Notes under the pieces: model-generated
Database searches by the model: none
The model's input: the letters and a program-made list of their open reading frames with translations, nothing else
Told to the model about the DNA's origin: nothing
In this document: piece by piece, positions 9,557 to 18,720 of the stretch
Layout: every line of letters begins with the position of its first letter
How positions within the stretch are numbered: position 1 is the first letter of the stretch
Origin: an uncultured bacterium
GTDB lineage: Bacteria > Bacillota_I > Bacilli_A > RFN20 > CAG-826
Reading direction: 5' to 3'
Assembly (NCBI GenBank): GCA_949284685.1
Contig: CASDWE010000003.1
Location: forward strand, 62,001-126,000
Length of the DNA: 64,000 bases
Made by a program: the position numbers and the translations under genes

Positions 9557-11674
9557 ATGCCGAAAATTAAACCGATAAAAGATTTACGAAACACAAACGA
9601 AATTTCAAAAGAATGCCATAACTTAAACGAACCAATTTTTATTACTAAGAATGGTTATCAAGACATGGTTTTGATGTCAAATGAATATTTTGATTGCCAT
9701 TTTAATAAATCTAATGGATCGGTCAAAATTTCCAATGAACAAAATAAAAATCAATATTTTTGTTTAAAAAATAAGACAACAGAATTTGGCTTTGTACGCG
9801 TTGGATGTGCAAATTTTGATATTAGTGTATCAAACGTTTCTAAAAACATCATAAAAATAAAAAAAATCATTGATAAAGCTAAACAAAACAAAATCCACGT
9901 TTTAGTTTTTAGCGAATTATGTTTGACCGGTTATTCTTTAAGAGATTTATTTTTTCAAGATGAAATTTTAAAATCAGCAAGTTTAGGGTTAATAGATTTA
10001 GCTTCATATACAAAAAACTTAAATATGATGATATTTGTTGGAACACCGCTTATTTATAACAATGGTATATATAATTGTGCTGTTGGAATATCGAATGGGA
10101 AAATATTAGGCGTAGTCCCAAAATCTTATATACCAAATTACAATGAATTTTACGAGGGAAGACAATTTAAAAGCGGATTAAATATTAGTGATAAAATTTT
10201 AATTAATGACAAATTTTATCCTTTTGGAACCGATATTTTATTTAGATGCGAAAATTATTATGATTTGTGTATTGGCGTTGAAATATGCGAAGATCTTTGG
10301 GTTAATTTATCGCCAAGCACAATTCTTTGTCAAAATGGTGCGACACTTATATGTAATTTGAGTGCATCAAATGAACTTGTGAGTAAGGAAGATTATAGAC
10401 TAAATCTTGTAAAAATGACTTCTGGACGTTTGATTTGTGGATATGCTTACGCTAGTGCTGGAAATGGCGAATCAACAACTGATGTAGTTTATAGTGGGCA
10501 CAATATTGTATGCGAAAATGCTCATTTGCTCATACAATCTAAATTATTCGAGAACTCTTTGATATATTCCGACATGGATATAGAAAAATTAGTTAACGAG
10601 CGAAGAAAAACTACTACTTTTATTACAAAAGATGATAATTATAGAAACATTGGTTTTGAATTGGATTTAAAAATCGATGAATTAAAATATGAAATAAATC
10701 CAAATCCATTTTTAATTCCTAACAAAAAAGATTCTCTTTCTAGATACCGCAAAATTTTAAAAATGCAAGCGTTGGGATTGAAAAAAAGAGTGGAAGCTAG
10801 TAAAAGTGATTGCTTAGTTATTGGTTTAAGTGGTGGATTAGATTCAACACTTGCACTTTTAGTTAGCAAAGAAACATTTAAGATGATGAATCGTGATTTA
10901 AAAAAAGTCTATGCTATAACACTTCCATGCTTTGGAACAAGCAAACGCACACATGATAATGCTCTAGCCTTAGCAAATTCTTTAGGAGTATCGTTTAAAG
11001 AAATAAATATCAATGAAACAATCAAATCACATTTTTTAGATATTAACCACGATATTAACAATCAAAATTCAACTTTTGAAAACGCCCAAGCACGTGAAAG
11101 AACACAAGTATTAATGGATTTTGCTAATGATATTAATGGATTAATGGTTGGAACAGGAGATTTGAGCGAATTATGTTTAGGCTGGACTACTTATAATGGC
11201 GATCATATGTCGATGTATGGAGTTAATGCTTCAATTCCCAAAACATTAGTCATCGAGTTAGTCAAAACATATGGCTTAGATCATCCAGAAGTAGAAGCGA
11301 TATTAGAAGACATTATCTTGACTCCTATTTCACCTGAATTACTTCCATTAAACAACGGTCAAATCATTCAAAAAACCGAAGAAAAAATTGGTCCTTATGA
11401 ATTGGTGGACTTTTTCATTTATTATTTTTTAAGACATAATTTTTCGCCAAAGAAAATCGTTTATCTTGCACAAAATGCATATCGTAACAAATATAAAAAA
11501 GAAGAAATAGTAAAATGGTTAAAAATATTTTTAAAACGATTTTATCAAAATCAATTTAAACGTTCTTGCCTGCCAGATGGTGTAAAAGTTGGCTCTGTAT
11601 GCATTTCACCAAGAGGAGATTTGAGAATGCCATCAGATGCTGATGTCGATGATATGTTAAATTCTATCGATTAA
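9557..11674 (+). CDS. nadE: Glutamine-dependent NAD+ synthetase with N-terminal Phd/YefM-like domain
   Basis: Final step of NAD synthesis: amidation of deamido-NAD using glutamine. Residues about 75-360 are the nitrilase-type glutaminase with candidate triad E120 (FSELCLTGY), K189 (PKSYIPNY) and C244 (GVEICEDLW). Residues about 390-700 are the synthetase with the ATP-pyrophosphatase loop SGGLDS (425-430). Family members normally begin at the segment equivalent to residue 75 (EFGFVRVG). Here residues 1-50 (IKPIKDLRNTNEISK, EPIFITKNGYQDMV) look like a Phd/YefM antitoxin DNA-binding domain, followed by a ~25-residue linker. The frame is continuous and AGGAG precedes this ATG, so the fusion appears genuine. 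NadE identity is certain; the added domain is a pattern-based call. Confidence 0.93.
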   Translation: MPKIKPIKDLRNTNEISKECHNLNEPIFITKNGYQDMVLMSNEYFDCHFNKSNGSVKISNEQNKNQYFCLKNKTTEFGFVRVGCANFDISVSNVSKNIIKIKKIIDKAKQNKIHVLVFSELCLTGYSLRDLFFQDEILKSASLGLIDLASYTKNLNMMIFVGTPLIYNNGIYNCAVGISNGKILGVVPKSYIPNYNEFYEGRQFKSGLNISDKILINDKFYPFGTDILFRCENYYDLCIGVEICEDLWVNLSPSTILCQNGATLICNLSASNELVSKEDYRLNLVKMTSGRLICGYAYASAGNGESTTDVVYSGHNIVCENAHLLIQSKLFENSLIYSDMDIEKLVNERRKTTTFITKDDNYRNIGFELDLKIDELKYEINPNPFLIPNKKDSLSRYRKILKMQALGLKKRVEASKSDCLVIGLSGGLDSTLALLVSKETFKMMNRDLKKVYAITLPCFGTSKRTHDNALALANSLGVSFKEININETIKSHFLDINHDINNQNSTFENAQARERTQVLMDFANDINGLMVGTGDLSELCLGWTTYNGDHMSMYGVNASIPKTLVIELVKTYGLDHPEVEAILEDIILTPISPELLPLNNGQIIQKTEEKIGPYELVDFFIYYFLRHNFSPKKIVYLAQNAYRNKYKKEEIVKWLKIFLKRFYQNQFKRSCLPDGVKVGSVCISPRGDLRMPSDADVDDMLNSID

Positions 11675-11688
11675 AATAAAATTTTACA

Positions 11689-11723
11689 TTTACATGTAAA
11701 CCGTTAAAGTATTAAAATATTAT
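11689..11723 (+). promoter_or_regulatory. Candidate efp promoter with palindrome at -35
   Basis: TATTAT at 11718-11723 could be the -10 of efp. At the -35 position there is a perfect 12-bp palindrome TTTACATGTAAA (11689-11700), a possible operator. GGAGG lies 7-8 nt before the efp start. Confidence 0.35.
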
Positions 11724-11744
11724 GGACAAAAGGAGGAAATAATT

Positions 11745-12302
11745 ATGGTTAATGTTACAGAATTAAGACCAGGCAACTTTTTCGAGGAAGATGGTAATAT
11801 TTATCGTGTGCTCGATATTTTATTAAACAAAACGGCAATGAGAAAAATGGTTGCTAAGGTTAAAGTAAAAAATTTAAGAACAGGTGCTGTTACAGAAATT
11901 GCACGTAATAGCGGATATCAAATTGAAACGATTCGTTTAGATAAAAAACAAATGCAATATCTTTATGATAGTGGGGATGCTTTGGTTTTTATGGATCAAA
12001 ATACTTTTGAACAAATCGAAATTCCAAAAGAAAGATTACAGTGGGAATCTCAACTTTTAAAAGGCGATGAAATAGTGGAAATTATTTCGTATGGAAGTGA
12101 AATACTTGGTGTAAACTTACCAGCTAAAGTTGCCTTAAAAGTTACTCAATGTGATCCTGCTACTCGTGGTGATACGATTAATAAAGCCATGAAAGAAGTT
12201 ACACTTGAAACAGGATTAAAAACTAAAGTACCAATGTTTATTGAAGAAGGAGAAGTCGTCATAGTTCGCACTGATAATGGTGAATATGACGGTCGTGCAT
12301 AA
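11745..12302 (+). CDS. efp: Elongation factor P
   Basis: Translation factor that rescues ribosomes stalled at polyproline. The 185-residue protein aligns end to end with Firmicute EF-P: LRPGNFFEEDGNIYRVLD at the N-terminus, KVKNLRTGAV, and the usual closing segment ending in GRA. The tip loop of domain I, normally KPGKG with a modified lysine at position 32 in B. subtilis, reads NKTAMRKM here, which puts methionine at position 32 in an ungapped alignment. The GGAGGAAATAATT ribosome site fixes the start. yneF follows 6 nt downstream. Confidence 0.94.
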   Translation: MVNVTELRPGNFFEEDGNIYRVLDILLNKTAMRKMVAKVKVKNLRTGAVTEIARNSGYQIETIRLDKKQMQYLYDSGDALVFMDQNTFEQIEIPKERLQWESQLLKGDEIVEIISYGSEILGVNLPAKVALKVTQCDPATRGDTINKAMKEVTLETGLKTKVPMFIEEGEVVIVRTDNGEYDGRA

Positions 12303-12308
12303 TCAGAT

Positions 12309-12527
12309 ATGGAACCATGGGCAATTGCACTTTTGTGTATAGGATGTGCACTAGCATCAGCGATACTTACATTCTTTCTCACGCGTTTTCTATTTAAGAA
12401 ACAATTAAGAGATAACCCACCTATTAACGAAAAGATGATTCGAGCAATGTTTATGTCAATGGGTCGTCCTGCGACTGAAAAACAAATTCGCGAAATAATG
12501 CGAAATGTGAGAAATCAAAATAAATAA
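12309..12527 (+). CDS. yneF: YneF-family (UPF0154) small membrane protein
   Basis: A 72-residue protein with one N-terminal membrane helix (about residues 4-25, AIALLCIGCALASAILTFFL) and a conserved cytoplasmic tail (PPINEKMIRAMFMSMGRPATEKQ). This is the hallmark of the UPF0154/YneF family found across Firmicutes and Mollicutes; the function is unknown. It lies 6 nt after efp, so they are probably co-transcribed. A strong terminator follows. Confidence 0.88.
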   Translation: MEPWAIALLCIGCALASAILTFFLTRFLFKKQLRDNPPINEKMIRAMFMSMGRPATEKQIREIMRNVRNQNK

Positions 12528-12542
12528 AACCATTAAATTTAT

Positions 12543-12575
12543 AAAGCGGTATGTCAACATATCGCTTTTATTTTT
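12543..12575 (+). terminator. Intrinsic terminator after yneF
   Basis: AAAGCGGTATGT (12543-12554) pairs with ACATATCGCTTT (12557-12568) with one G-T pair, followed by TTATTTTT. Confidence 0.82.
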
Positions 12576-12782
12576 GCACTAAAATTAATTATTTTTTATG
12601 GACCATTTTGGTGTGTAAATATTACATAAAAACTTTAAAAAATAATAAAGTAGGGGATTTTTTGATATTTTCATAATAAATCAATAATAATTATTTTTAC
12701 AGTCAACGTAAAAGTTAGACCTATAGTAATTAAATTTTATTATTTTTAAAATGTGGATTAATTATTAACATATGCAACATCT
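12576..12782. other. Convergent intergenic spacer
   Basis: AT-rich spacer between the yneF terminator and the ACTAA array downstream of plsY. I see no ORF, tRNA or strong hairpin. TGTGGATTA at 12752-12760 is close to a DnaA-box reverse complement, but it is a single site and probably chance. Confidence 0.5.
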
Positions 12783-12809
12783 ACTAAATATCTACTAATT
12801 TGTTACTAA
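12783..12809 (+). repeat. 11-bp phased ACTAA array (three boxes)
   Basis: ACTAA occurs at 12783, 12794 and 12805, exactly 11 bp apart, ending just before the plsY stop codon. Full units read YTACTAAWWWN. It belongs to the same family as the arrays at 21396, 28989, 33784 and 57013. Confidence 0.75.
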
Positions 12810-12811
12810 AA

Positions 12812-13549
12812 TCACATCCAAGATATTTTTCTTTCATTGCCATTTTTAATTCGTATGATGTTGTCTTTATGACGAATAATTAACACTATCATAGCAAGTG
12901 TCATAACTAATGCAAATACCCATCCTGGACATAACGTATTACCATACATTGCAATCAAATCAAAATTAGGAATACAAGTTAACCAGCTTGCTATTGCAGC
13001 AACGATTGAACCTATAATGGAACTTAAAGAAATATATTTTTTAATTTTCAGTGTAACAAAAAAAGTAATAATTGATGTTATTCCTACAAACCAAGATGAA
13101 AATAGTGCACTTGAAAAAGTTATCGCTGCAGCTTTCCCGCCTTGGAATTTTGCAAATATCGGATAACAATGACCAATAACCGCACTTATAATAATCAGCC
13201 AATATATTGGCCATTTGATTAGATAATTATCAGTGTTTCCACTAATCATCATTTCAGCGGTTGGGATTAGCGGTATATTATCAAACATATTAACGTAAGT
13301 TAATATAGCCCAAACTGACCAAAGTGGAATCGCCAATTTTATGAAATCTAAAATATAAACGATGATTCCATATTTGAATCCCCATAATCTAGATGCATTC
13401 GTGCCACCAGAATTTTTAGAGCCAAAATGTCGTGGATCTTGTTTGAATAACAATTTACCAACTATAACGCCGCTTGGAATTGAGCCAAACAAATAGCCAA
13501 TTATTATGATGATAACCGAACAAATTATGTTTACTGCAATCTCATTCAT
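12812..13549 (-). CDS. plsY: Glycerol-3-phosphate acyltransferase PlsY
   Basis: Membrane acyltransferase that transfers acyl groups from acyl-phosphate to glycerol-3-phosphate, starting phospholipid synthesis. Family motifs are GYLFGSIPSG (helix 1), GSKNSGGTNASR (about 43-54, the usual GSGNxGATN substrate loop) and GHCYPIFAKFQGGKAAA (about 128-144). Several membrane helices are clear. At 245 residues it is longer than the usual ~200, with an extra loop at roughly 80-120. The stop codon is TGA. It diverges from parE, which is also its neighbour in many Firmicutes. Confidence 0.92.
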   Translation of the reverse strand: MNEIAVNIICSVIIIIIGYLFGSIPSGVIVGKLLFKQDPRHFGSKNSGGTNASRLWGFKYGIIVYILDFIKLAIPLWSVWAILTYVNMFDNIPLIPTAEMMISGNTDNYLIKWPIYWLIIISAVIGHCYPIFAKFQGGKAAAITFSSALFSSWFVGITSIITFFVTLKIKKYISLSSIIGSIVAAIASWLTCIPNFDLIAMYGNTLCPGWVFALVMTLAMIVLIIRHKDNIIRIKNGNERKISWM

Positions 13550-13610
13550 AGGTTTATAAAATTCTTTTTTATTTTACTAAAAATAAATATAAATTCAATT
13601 TATTTTTGTG

Positions 13611-13616
13611 TATAAT
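13611..13616 (+). promoter_or_regulatory. -10 element for parE
   Basis: A perfect TATAAT 20 nt before the parE ATG in the plsY-parE divergent spacer. GAAAGGG (13619 on) serves as ribosome site. The -35 at 17 bp (TATAAA) is weak. Confidence 0.5.
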
Positions 13617-13636
13617 ATGAAAGGGTATACAAAATA

Positions 13637-15580
13637 ATGGCTGAAAATATCGATAAAATTAGTTATGCCGCTGATGACATTGAGTTATTGCGAGGTTTAG
13701 AAGCGGTTAGAAAAAGACCAGGCATGTATATAGGAAGTACAAACTCAAGTGGTCTTCATCATTTGGTTTGGGAAATTGTTGATAACTCGATTGATGAAGC
13801 GATGTCTGGCTTTGGCAATAAAATTAGTATAACTATCCACAAAGATGGTTCAATTACTATCAGCGATGAAGGGCGTGGAATTCCTACGGGAATTCAAAGT
13901 CAAACACATAAACCGGCAATTGAATTAGTATTTGGTGAACTTCACGCTGGAGGAAAGTTCAATAATTCTTCTTATAAAAGTGCAGCTGGTTTACATGGTG
14001 TTGGTGCTAGTGTTACCAATGCTTTAAGCAGTTGGCTTGATGTTATAGTCCATCGTGAAGGAAAAATTTTTCATATTCGTTATAAAGATGGTGGAAAAAT
14101 TGATATTCCTCTTGAAGTAATTGGAACAACAAATAAGCATGGTACGACAGTAACATTCAAACCAGATCCAACTATATTTTCAACTGTGGAATTTAAATGG
14201 GACACAATATATAATCATTTACAAGAATCAGCGTTTTTATTAAGAAAAGTTCACTTTTATTTAAAAGACGAACGTTCAAATTTAAATCAAGAATTTTATT
14301 ATGAAGATGGTTTAAAAGAATACATTCTCACTGTTAATCAAAACAAAAGACCGCTGACAGATATTATTTATTTTAATGGCAACGTCTCTGATATTGAAAT
14401 TGAAATCGCTATGCAATATTGTTATAGCGATTATAACGAAACTATTTTTTCTTATGCTAATAATGTTAGAACAAGAGATGGTGGAACTCATGAAACAGGT
14501 TTTAAACTTGGCGTGACGCGTGCTGTTAACGAATTTATTGATAATAACAAATTAGCGAAAGGCAAAAAATTAGAAGGTAGCGATATTAGAGAAGGATTAA
14601 CTAGCGTTATTTCTTTAAAAATTCCTGAAAAAAAATTAGAATTTGAAGGACAAACAAAATCTAAGTTAGGTACTCCAGAAGCTACCAGTGCAGTTAGTAA
14701 CTTTATTTATGAAAAATTTTCTTACTATCTAACTGAAAATAAAGAAATCGCATTAAATATTATTTCTAAATGCATTGATTCGTATAACACTCGTCTTGCT
14801 GCTAGAAAAGCAAAAGAAGAAGCTCGAAGTAATAAAAAAGTTAAACAAGAAATTATTTTATCCGATAAATTAACTCCTGCCCAAAGCAAAGACTATTTAA
14901 AAAATGAATTATTTATCGTCGAGGGTGATTCTGCCGGTGGTACTGCAAAAAAAGGAAGAGATAGAATTCATCAGGCGATTCTTCCACTTCGTGGAAAACC
15001 TTTAAATACTGATTCCATTACCGTAGAAAAATTATTACAAAATGAGGAATTTGCAACAATTATCAATACCATAGGTGCGGGTTTTGGACAATCTTTTGAT
15101 ATTGATGATATTAAATACGGAAAAATTATTATCATGACTGATGCTGATACTGATGGTGCACATATTCAAACCTTGCTTTTAACATTTTTTTATAATTATA
15201 TGCGAAGTTTAATTACTACTGGTCATGTTTATGTTGCTGCACCTCCTTTGTATCGAGTCTATAAAGAAGAAAAAAATCATAAAGTAAACGAAAAATATGC
15301 TTGGAATGATCAAGATTTGGAAAAAGCTAAAAAAGCAATAGGACCAGGATATAAAATTAACCGATATAAAGGTCTTGGCGAAATGAATGAAGTTCAATTA
15401 AAAAAGACGACGATGGATCCTGCTTCTCGTTTATTAATTCAAGTACGAATCGATGATCCTTTATTTGTTGAAAAACAAGTTGGCATTTTAATGGGAAAAG
15501 ACACTTCCAATCGTCGACGCTGGGTAGAAGAAAACGTTGATTTTAATAAAGTTGATACATTTATTAATGAGGTCAAATAA
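13637..15580 (+). CDS. parE: DNA topoisomerase IV subunit B
   Basis: ATPase subunit of topoisomerase IV, which decatenates daughter chromosomes. The GHKL ATPase domain carries EIVDNSIDEA, DEGRGIP and HAGGKF...GLHGVGASVTNAL. The TOPRIM domain has EGDSAGG near residue 433 and DADTDGAHI near 506. I prefer ParE to GyrB because of details such as LTPAQSK before EGDSAGG and the closing ILMGKD..NRRRWVEENV, which match S. aureus ParE, and because the adjacent subunit is ParC-like. One base separates it from parC. It lies 6 kb from dif in the terminus region. Confidence 0.9.
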   Translation: MAENIDKISYAADDIELLRGLEAVRKRPGMYIGSTNSSGLHHLVWEIVDNSIDEAMSGFGNKISITIHKDGSITISDEGRGIPTGIQSQTHKPAIELVFGELHAGGKFNNSSYKSAAGLHGVGASVTNALSSWLDVIVHREGKIFHIRYKDGGKIDIPLEVIGTTNKHGTTVTFKPDPTIFSTVEFKWDTIYNHLQESAFLLRKVHFYLKDERSNLNQEFYYEDGLKEYILTVNQNKRPLTDIIYFNGNVSDIEIEIAMQYCYSDYNETIFSYANNVRTRDGGTHETGFKLGVTRAVNEFIDNNKLAKGKKLEGSDIREGLTSVISLKIPEKKLEFEGQTKSKLGTPEATSAVSNFIYEKFSYYLTENKEIALNIISKCIDSYNTRLAARKAKEEARSNKKVKQEIILSDKLTPAQSKDYLKNELFIVEGDSAGGTAKKGRDRIHQAILPLRGKPLNTDSITVEKLLQNEEFATIINTIGAGFGQSFDIDDIKYGKIIIMTDADTDGAHIQTLLLTFFYNYMRSLITTGHVYVAAPPLYRVYKEEKNHKVNEKYAWNDQDLEKAKKAIGPGYKINRYKGLGEMNEVQLKKTTMDPASRLLIQVRIDDPLFVEKQVGILMGKDTSNRRRWVEENVDFNKVDTFINEVK

Positions 15581-18187
15581 ATGGCTAAGAAGACAAAAAA
15601 AGAAGAAGTAGAAATCAAAGAAAATATATCGAGTGAACCATTAGAAGAGGTTATGGCTGATCGTTATGCCACATACGCTAAATATGTCATACAAGATCGT
15701 GCTATTCCAGATGTTAGAGATGGTTTAAAACCAGTTCAAAGACGTATTTTGTTTGCTATGTATAATAATGGCAATACTTTTAATAGACCAACTAGAAAAT
15801 GTGCTCATAGCGTTGGCGAAGTTATGGGTAAATACCATCCACATGGTGATACATCAATTTATGAAGCTCTTGCCCGTATGAGTCAAGATTGGAAAGTGCG
15901 AGCTCCTTTAATAGATTTTCAAGGAAATAATGGTAGTATCGATGGCGATTCTCCAGCCGCGTATCGTTATACCGAAGCAAGACTAAGTCAACTTGCTAAT
16001 GAAATGTTAAAAGATATTGATAAAAATACTGTTGATATGCAATTAACATTTGATGATAGTGAATTTGAGCCTACTGTTTTACCTGCCCGTTTTCCAAATT
16101 TATATGTTAATGGCAGTGAAGGTATTGCTGTTGCTTTAGCAACAGAAATTCCAACACACAATTTGCGTGAAGTTATTAATGCGACAATTTATCGTATTAA
16201 TCATCCAAATTGTTCATTAGATGATTTATTAAATATAATTCCTGGACCAGATTTTCCTACAGGTGGAATTATATACAATAGTGATGGGCTTAGATCTATT
16301 TATGAAAATGGACGTGGAAGAATAGAAATAGCTGCTCGTTATCAAATTGTCGATAATGGTTCTATTAAACAAATAGTTATTAATGAAGTTCCTTATAAAG
16401 TAGTTAAAAAGAATATCGTTTATGAAATTGATAAAATTCGCCACTCCAAATCAATAGATGGAATTATTGAAGTGCGAGATGAAAGCGATTTTAATGGTAT
16501 ACGAATTGTTGTTGATGTTAGAAAAAATGCACCAGTCGATTTAATTGTTTCGTATTTGTTAAACAAAACTTCCATGAAAGTTTCATATAGTGCAAATATC
16601 GTAGCAATTGTTGATGGCCGTCCAAAAACACTATCATTAACTGATTATCTTGATGCTTACATTTCTCATCAAGTAGATGTTTTAACCCGCTTATTGAAAT
16701 TTGAATTAGATAAATTATCTGCTCGATTACACATAGTTGAAGGTTTGATTTTAGCAGCTTTAAATATTAATGATGTTGTTGAAATAATTCGCCATAGTAA
16801 AGATAAACAAGACAGTAAATTAAATATTATTGCCAAATATGATTTATCTAACGAACAGGCTGAAGCTATCGTTATGATGCCTCTATATAAGTTAAGTCAC
16901 ACTGATATTGAGACTTTACAAAACGAAAAGGAACAATTAATTAATGATATAAATTATCACAAAGAAACTTTAGCGGATCCTAAAAAAATTAACAAGGCTA
17001 TTATCAACGATTTAAATCAAATTAGCAAAACATATGGTGACGCTAGAAGAACAAGTTTTGAAGACAAAGTTGAACAAGGTCCAATCGATAAGAGATTTTT
17101 AATTAGTAAAGAAAAAATATATTTTTCTATTACAAAGGATGGATATTTTAAACGTTCAAGTCAAAAATCGTATTTATCTTCGTTAGAAAAAAATCCTTAT
17201 CCTGAAGTCAAACAAGGTGATGCACTAATTGCGATTGATTGTGCTTACACAACCGATTTCCTTCTTTGTTTTACGAATTTAGGAAATTATATGTACGTAC
17301 CTATTTTTGAAATCGAAGATAATAAATGGAAAGATAAAGGTGTTCATATTAATTCACTTATAACTATGAATGGAAATGAAAAAATTGTCTCTGTAATAGT
17401 CGCAGATAAATTAAGAGATGATTTATTTACAATATTATTAACTAAAAATGGTCAAATTAAGCGTACACCAACTAATTTTTATCAAACAAATGTCAGAGCA
17501 AGACCAATCAAATGTATTAAGTTAGCAAATGGTGATGAACTTGTTGATGTTAAATTATCTACTGGAAATGCAAATATTATGGTATTTTCTAGTCTTGGAT
17601 ATTATGCAATGTTTAATGAAAACGAATTGCTACCATTATCTTTAAAAGCTTCTGGTGCTAAAGCAATGTCATTAAAAGGTGGACAATCCGCGGTTGATTT
17701 GGTTATTTCTCAATTGGAAGAAAAAACCAAAATAGTTTTAATTACAGATAAATCATGCTTAAGAATTTTTGATACTAGCCGTGGGGTAGTTTCAAATCGT
17801 TTAAGCAAGAATCAAATTGTTTTTAAATCATTTAAAAGCGACATTCATCATTTAGTCTACGCTCATAAAGTTATTTTAGATGATAAAGACAATATGAATG
17901 TGTTACTATATGATAACAATTACGATTCGAAAGAACTCACAATTGATGATTTCCATTTGACTGATATTGAAAAATATGCCAAGAAAAACATTGATTTAAT
18001 GTTAGTAAAAGAAAGAATTAGACATGTTTTTGCTAAAGGATGCGATTACATTAATGATGAAATCAAATCCCAACCAATCATTCTTAAAAAAGACATTTCA
18101 AATTTAGAAAAAGAAGAAATGCAAGAAAATAATGATGAAAGCAAATCCAATGTTGAACAAATTACTTTATTTGATGATTTTGAATAA
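15581..18187 (+). CDS. parC: DNA topoisomerase IV subunit A
   Basis: DNA-cleaving subunit partnered with ParE. The breakage domain has the catalytic tyrosine Y130 in AAYRYTEARLS and the quinolone-region motif HPHGDTSIYEA (86-96), with threonine at the position usually serine. GNNGSIDGDSPAA and the C-terminal beta-pinwheel match ParC. The GyrA-box (QRGGKG) is absent from the C-terminal domain, which instead has GAKAMSLKGGQS, supporting ParC over GyrA. Its length of 868 residues is slightly above average because of an acidic tail. The ATG follows directly after the parE stop, so translation is coupled. Confidence 0.9.
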   Translation: MAKKTKKEEVEIKENISSEPLEEVMADRYATYAKYVIQDRAIPDVRDGLKPVQRRILFAMYNNGNTFNRPTRKCAHSVGEVMGKYHPHGDTSIYEALARMSQDWKVRAPLIDFQGNNGSIDGDSPAAYRYTEARLSQLANEMLKDIDKNTVDMQLTFDDSEFEPTVLPARFPNLYVNGSEGIAVALATEIPTHNLREVINATIYRINHPNCSLDDLLNIIPGPDFPTGGIIYNSDGLRSIYENGRGRIEIAARYQIVDNGSIKQIVINEVPYKVVKKNIVYEIDKIRHSKSIDGIIEVRDESDFNGIRIVVDVRKNAPVDLIVSYLLNKTSMKVSYSANIVAIVDGRPKTLSLTDYLDAYISHQVDVLTRLLKFELDKLSARLHIVEGLILAALNINDVVEIIRHSKDKQDSKLNIIAKYDLSNEQAEAIVMMPLYKLSHTDIETLQNEKEQLINDINYHKETLADPKKINKAIINDLNQISKTYGDARRTSFEDKVEQGPIDKRFLISKEKIYFSITKDGYFKRSSQKSYLSSLEKNPYPEVKQGDALIAIDCAYTTDFLLCFTNLGNYMYVPIFEIEDNKWKDKGVHINSLITMNGNEKIVSVIVADKLRDDLFTILLTKNGQIKRTPTNFYQTNVRARPIKCIKLANGDELVDVKLSTGNANIMVFSSLGYYAMFNENELLPLSLKASGAKAMSLKGGQSAVDLVISQLEEKTKIVLITDKSCLRIFDTSRGVVSNRLSKNQIVFKSFKSDIHHLVYAHKVILDDKDNMNVLLYDNNYDSKELTIDDFHLTDIEKYAKKNIDLMLVKERIRHVFAKGCDYINDEIKSQPIILKKDISNLEKEEMQENNDESKSNVEQITLFDDFE

Positions 18188-18192
18188 ATATT

Positions 18193-18711
18193 ATGAATAT
18201 TAATAAATACATTCCAACTTATTATCACGCATCAATATTTGAATTAAATCCAAATGATATAATCAAAAAAGGATATAAAATTGTGTTTTCTGACTTAGAT
18301 AACACCTTAGATTGCTATATTGATAAAATTCCTTCTAAAATAGTTTTTGATAAAGTTAAAGAGTTTAAAGAAGCCGGCATCAAATTTATTATAATTAGCA
18401 ACAATTATAAAAGAAGGGTAAAACCATACGCTGATAAATTAGGTTTACAATGCGTATGGTTATTATTAAAACCATTAAAGTTTCGTCTTAACCATTTTAT
18501 TAAGAAAAATAATATCAATAAGAAAGAAGTATTGATGATTGGGGACCAACTATTTACTGATATCGCGTTGGCTAATAAGTTAGGTATCGATAGCATATTA
18601 GTGAAACCTTTAACTGATAAAGATCAAAAATTTACTTCTTTTAGAAGAAAAAAAGAAAAATTATACTTTAAAAAAATTAAAAAAGAAAATAAACTCAAAT
18701 TGTGGAGGTAA
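18193..18711 (+). CDS. yqeG: YqeG-family HAD phosphatase
   Basis: HAD-superfamily hydrolase of 172 residues. The nucleophile motif FSDLDNTLD is near residue 33, the lysine/threonine region IIISNNYKRR near 75, and the acidic motif MIGDQLFTDIALANKLG near 115. This matches YqeG/YqeG-III-type phosphatases, possibly a phosphatidylglycerophosphatase, though the substrate is not proven here. It starts 5 nt after parC without a ribosome site and lies 9 nt before yqeH, as in the B. subtilis yqeGHI cluster. Confidence 0.85.
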   Translation: MNINKYIPTYYHASIFELNPNDIIKKGYKIVFSDLDNTLDCYIDKIPSKIVFDKVKEFKEAGIKFIIISNNYKRRVKPYADKLGLQCVWLLLKPLKFRLNHFIKKNNINKKEVLMIGDQLFTDIALANKLGIDSILVKPLTDKDQKFTSFRRKKEKLYFKKIKKENKLKLWR

Positions 18712-18720
18712 TAAAATAAT

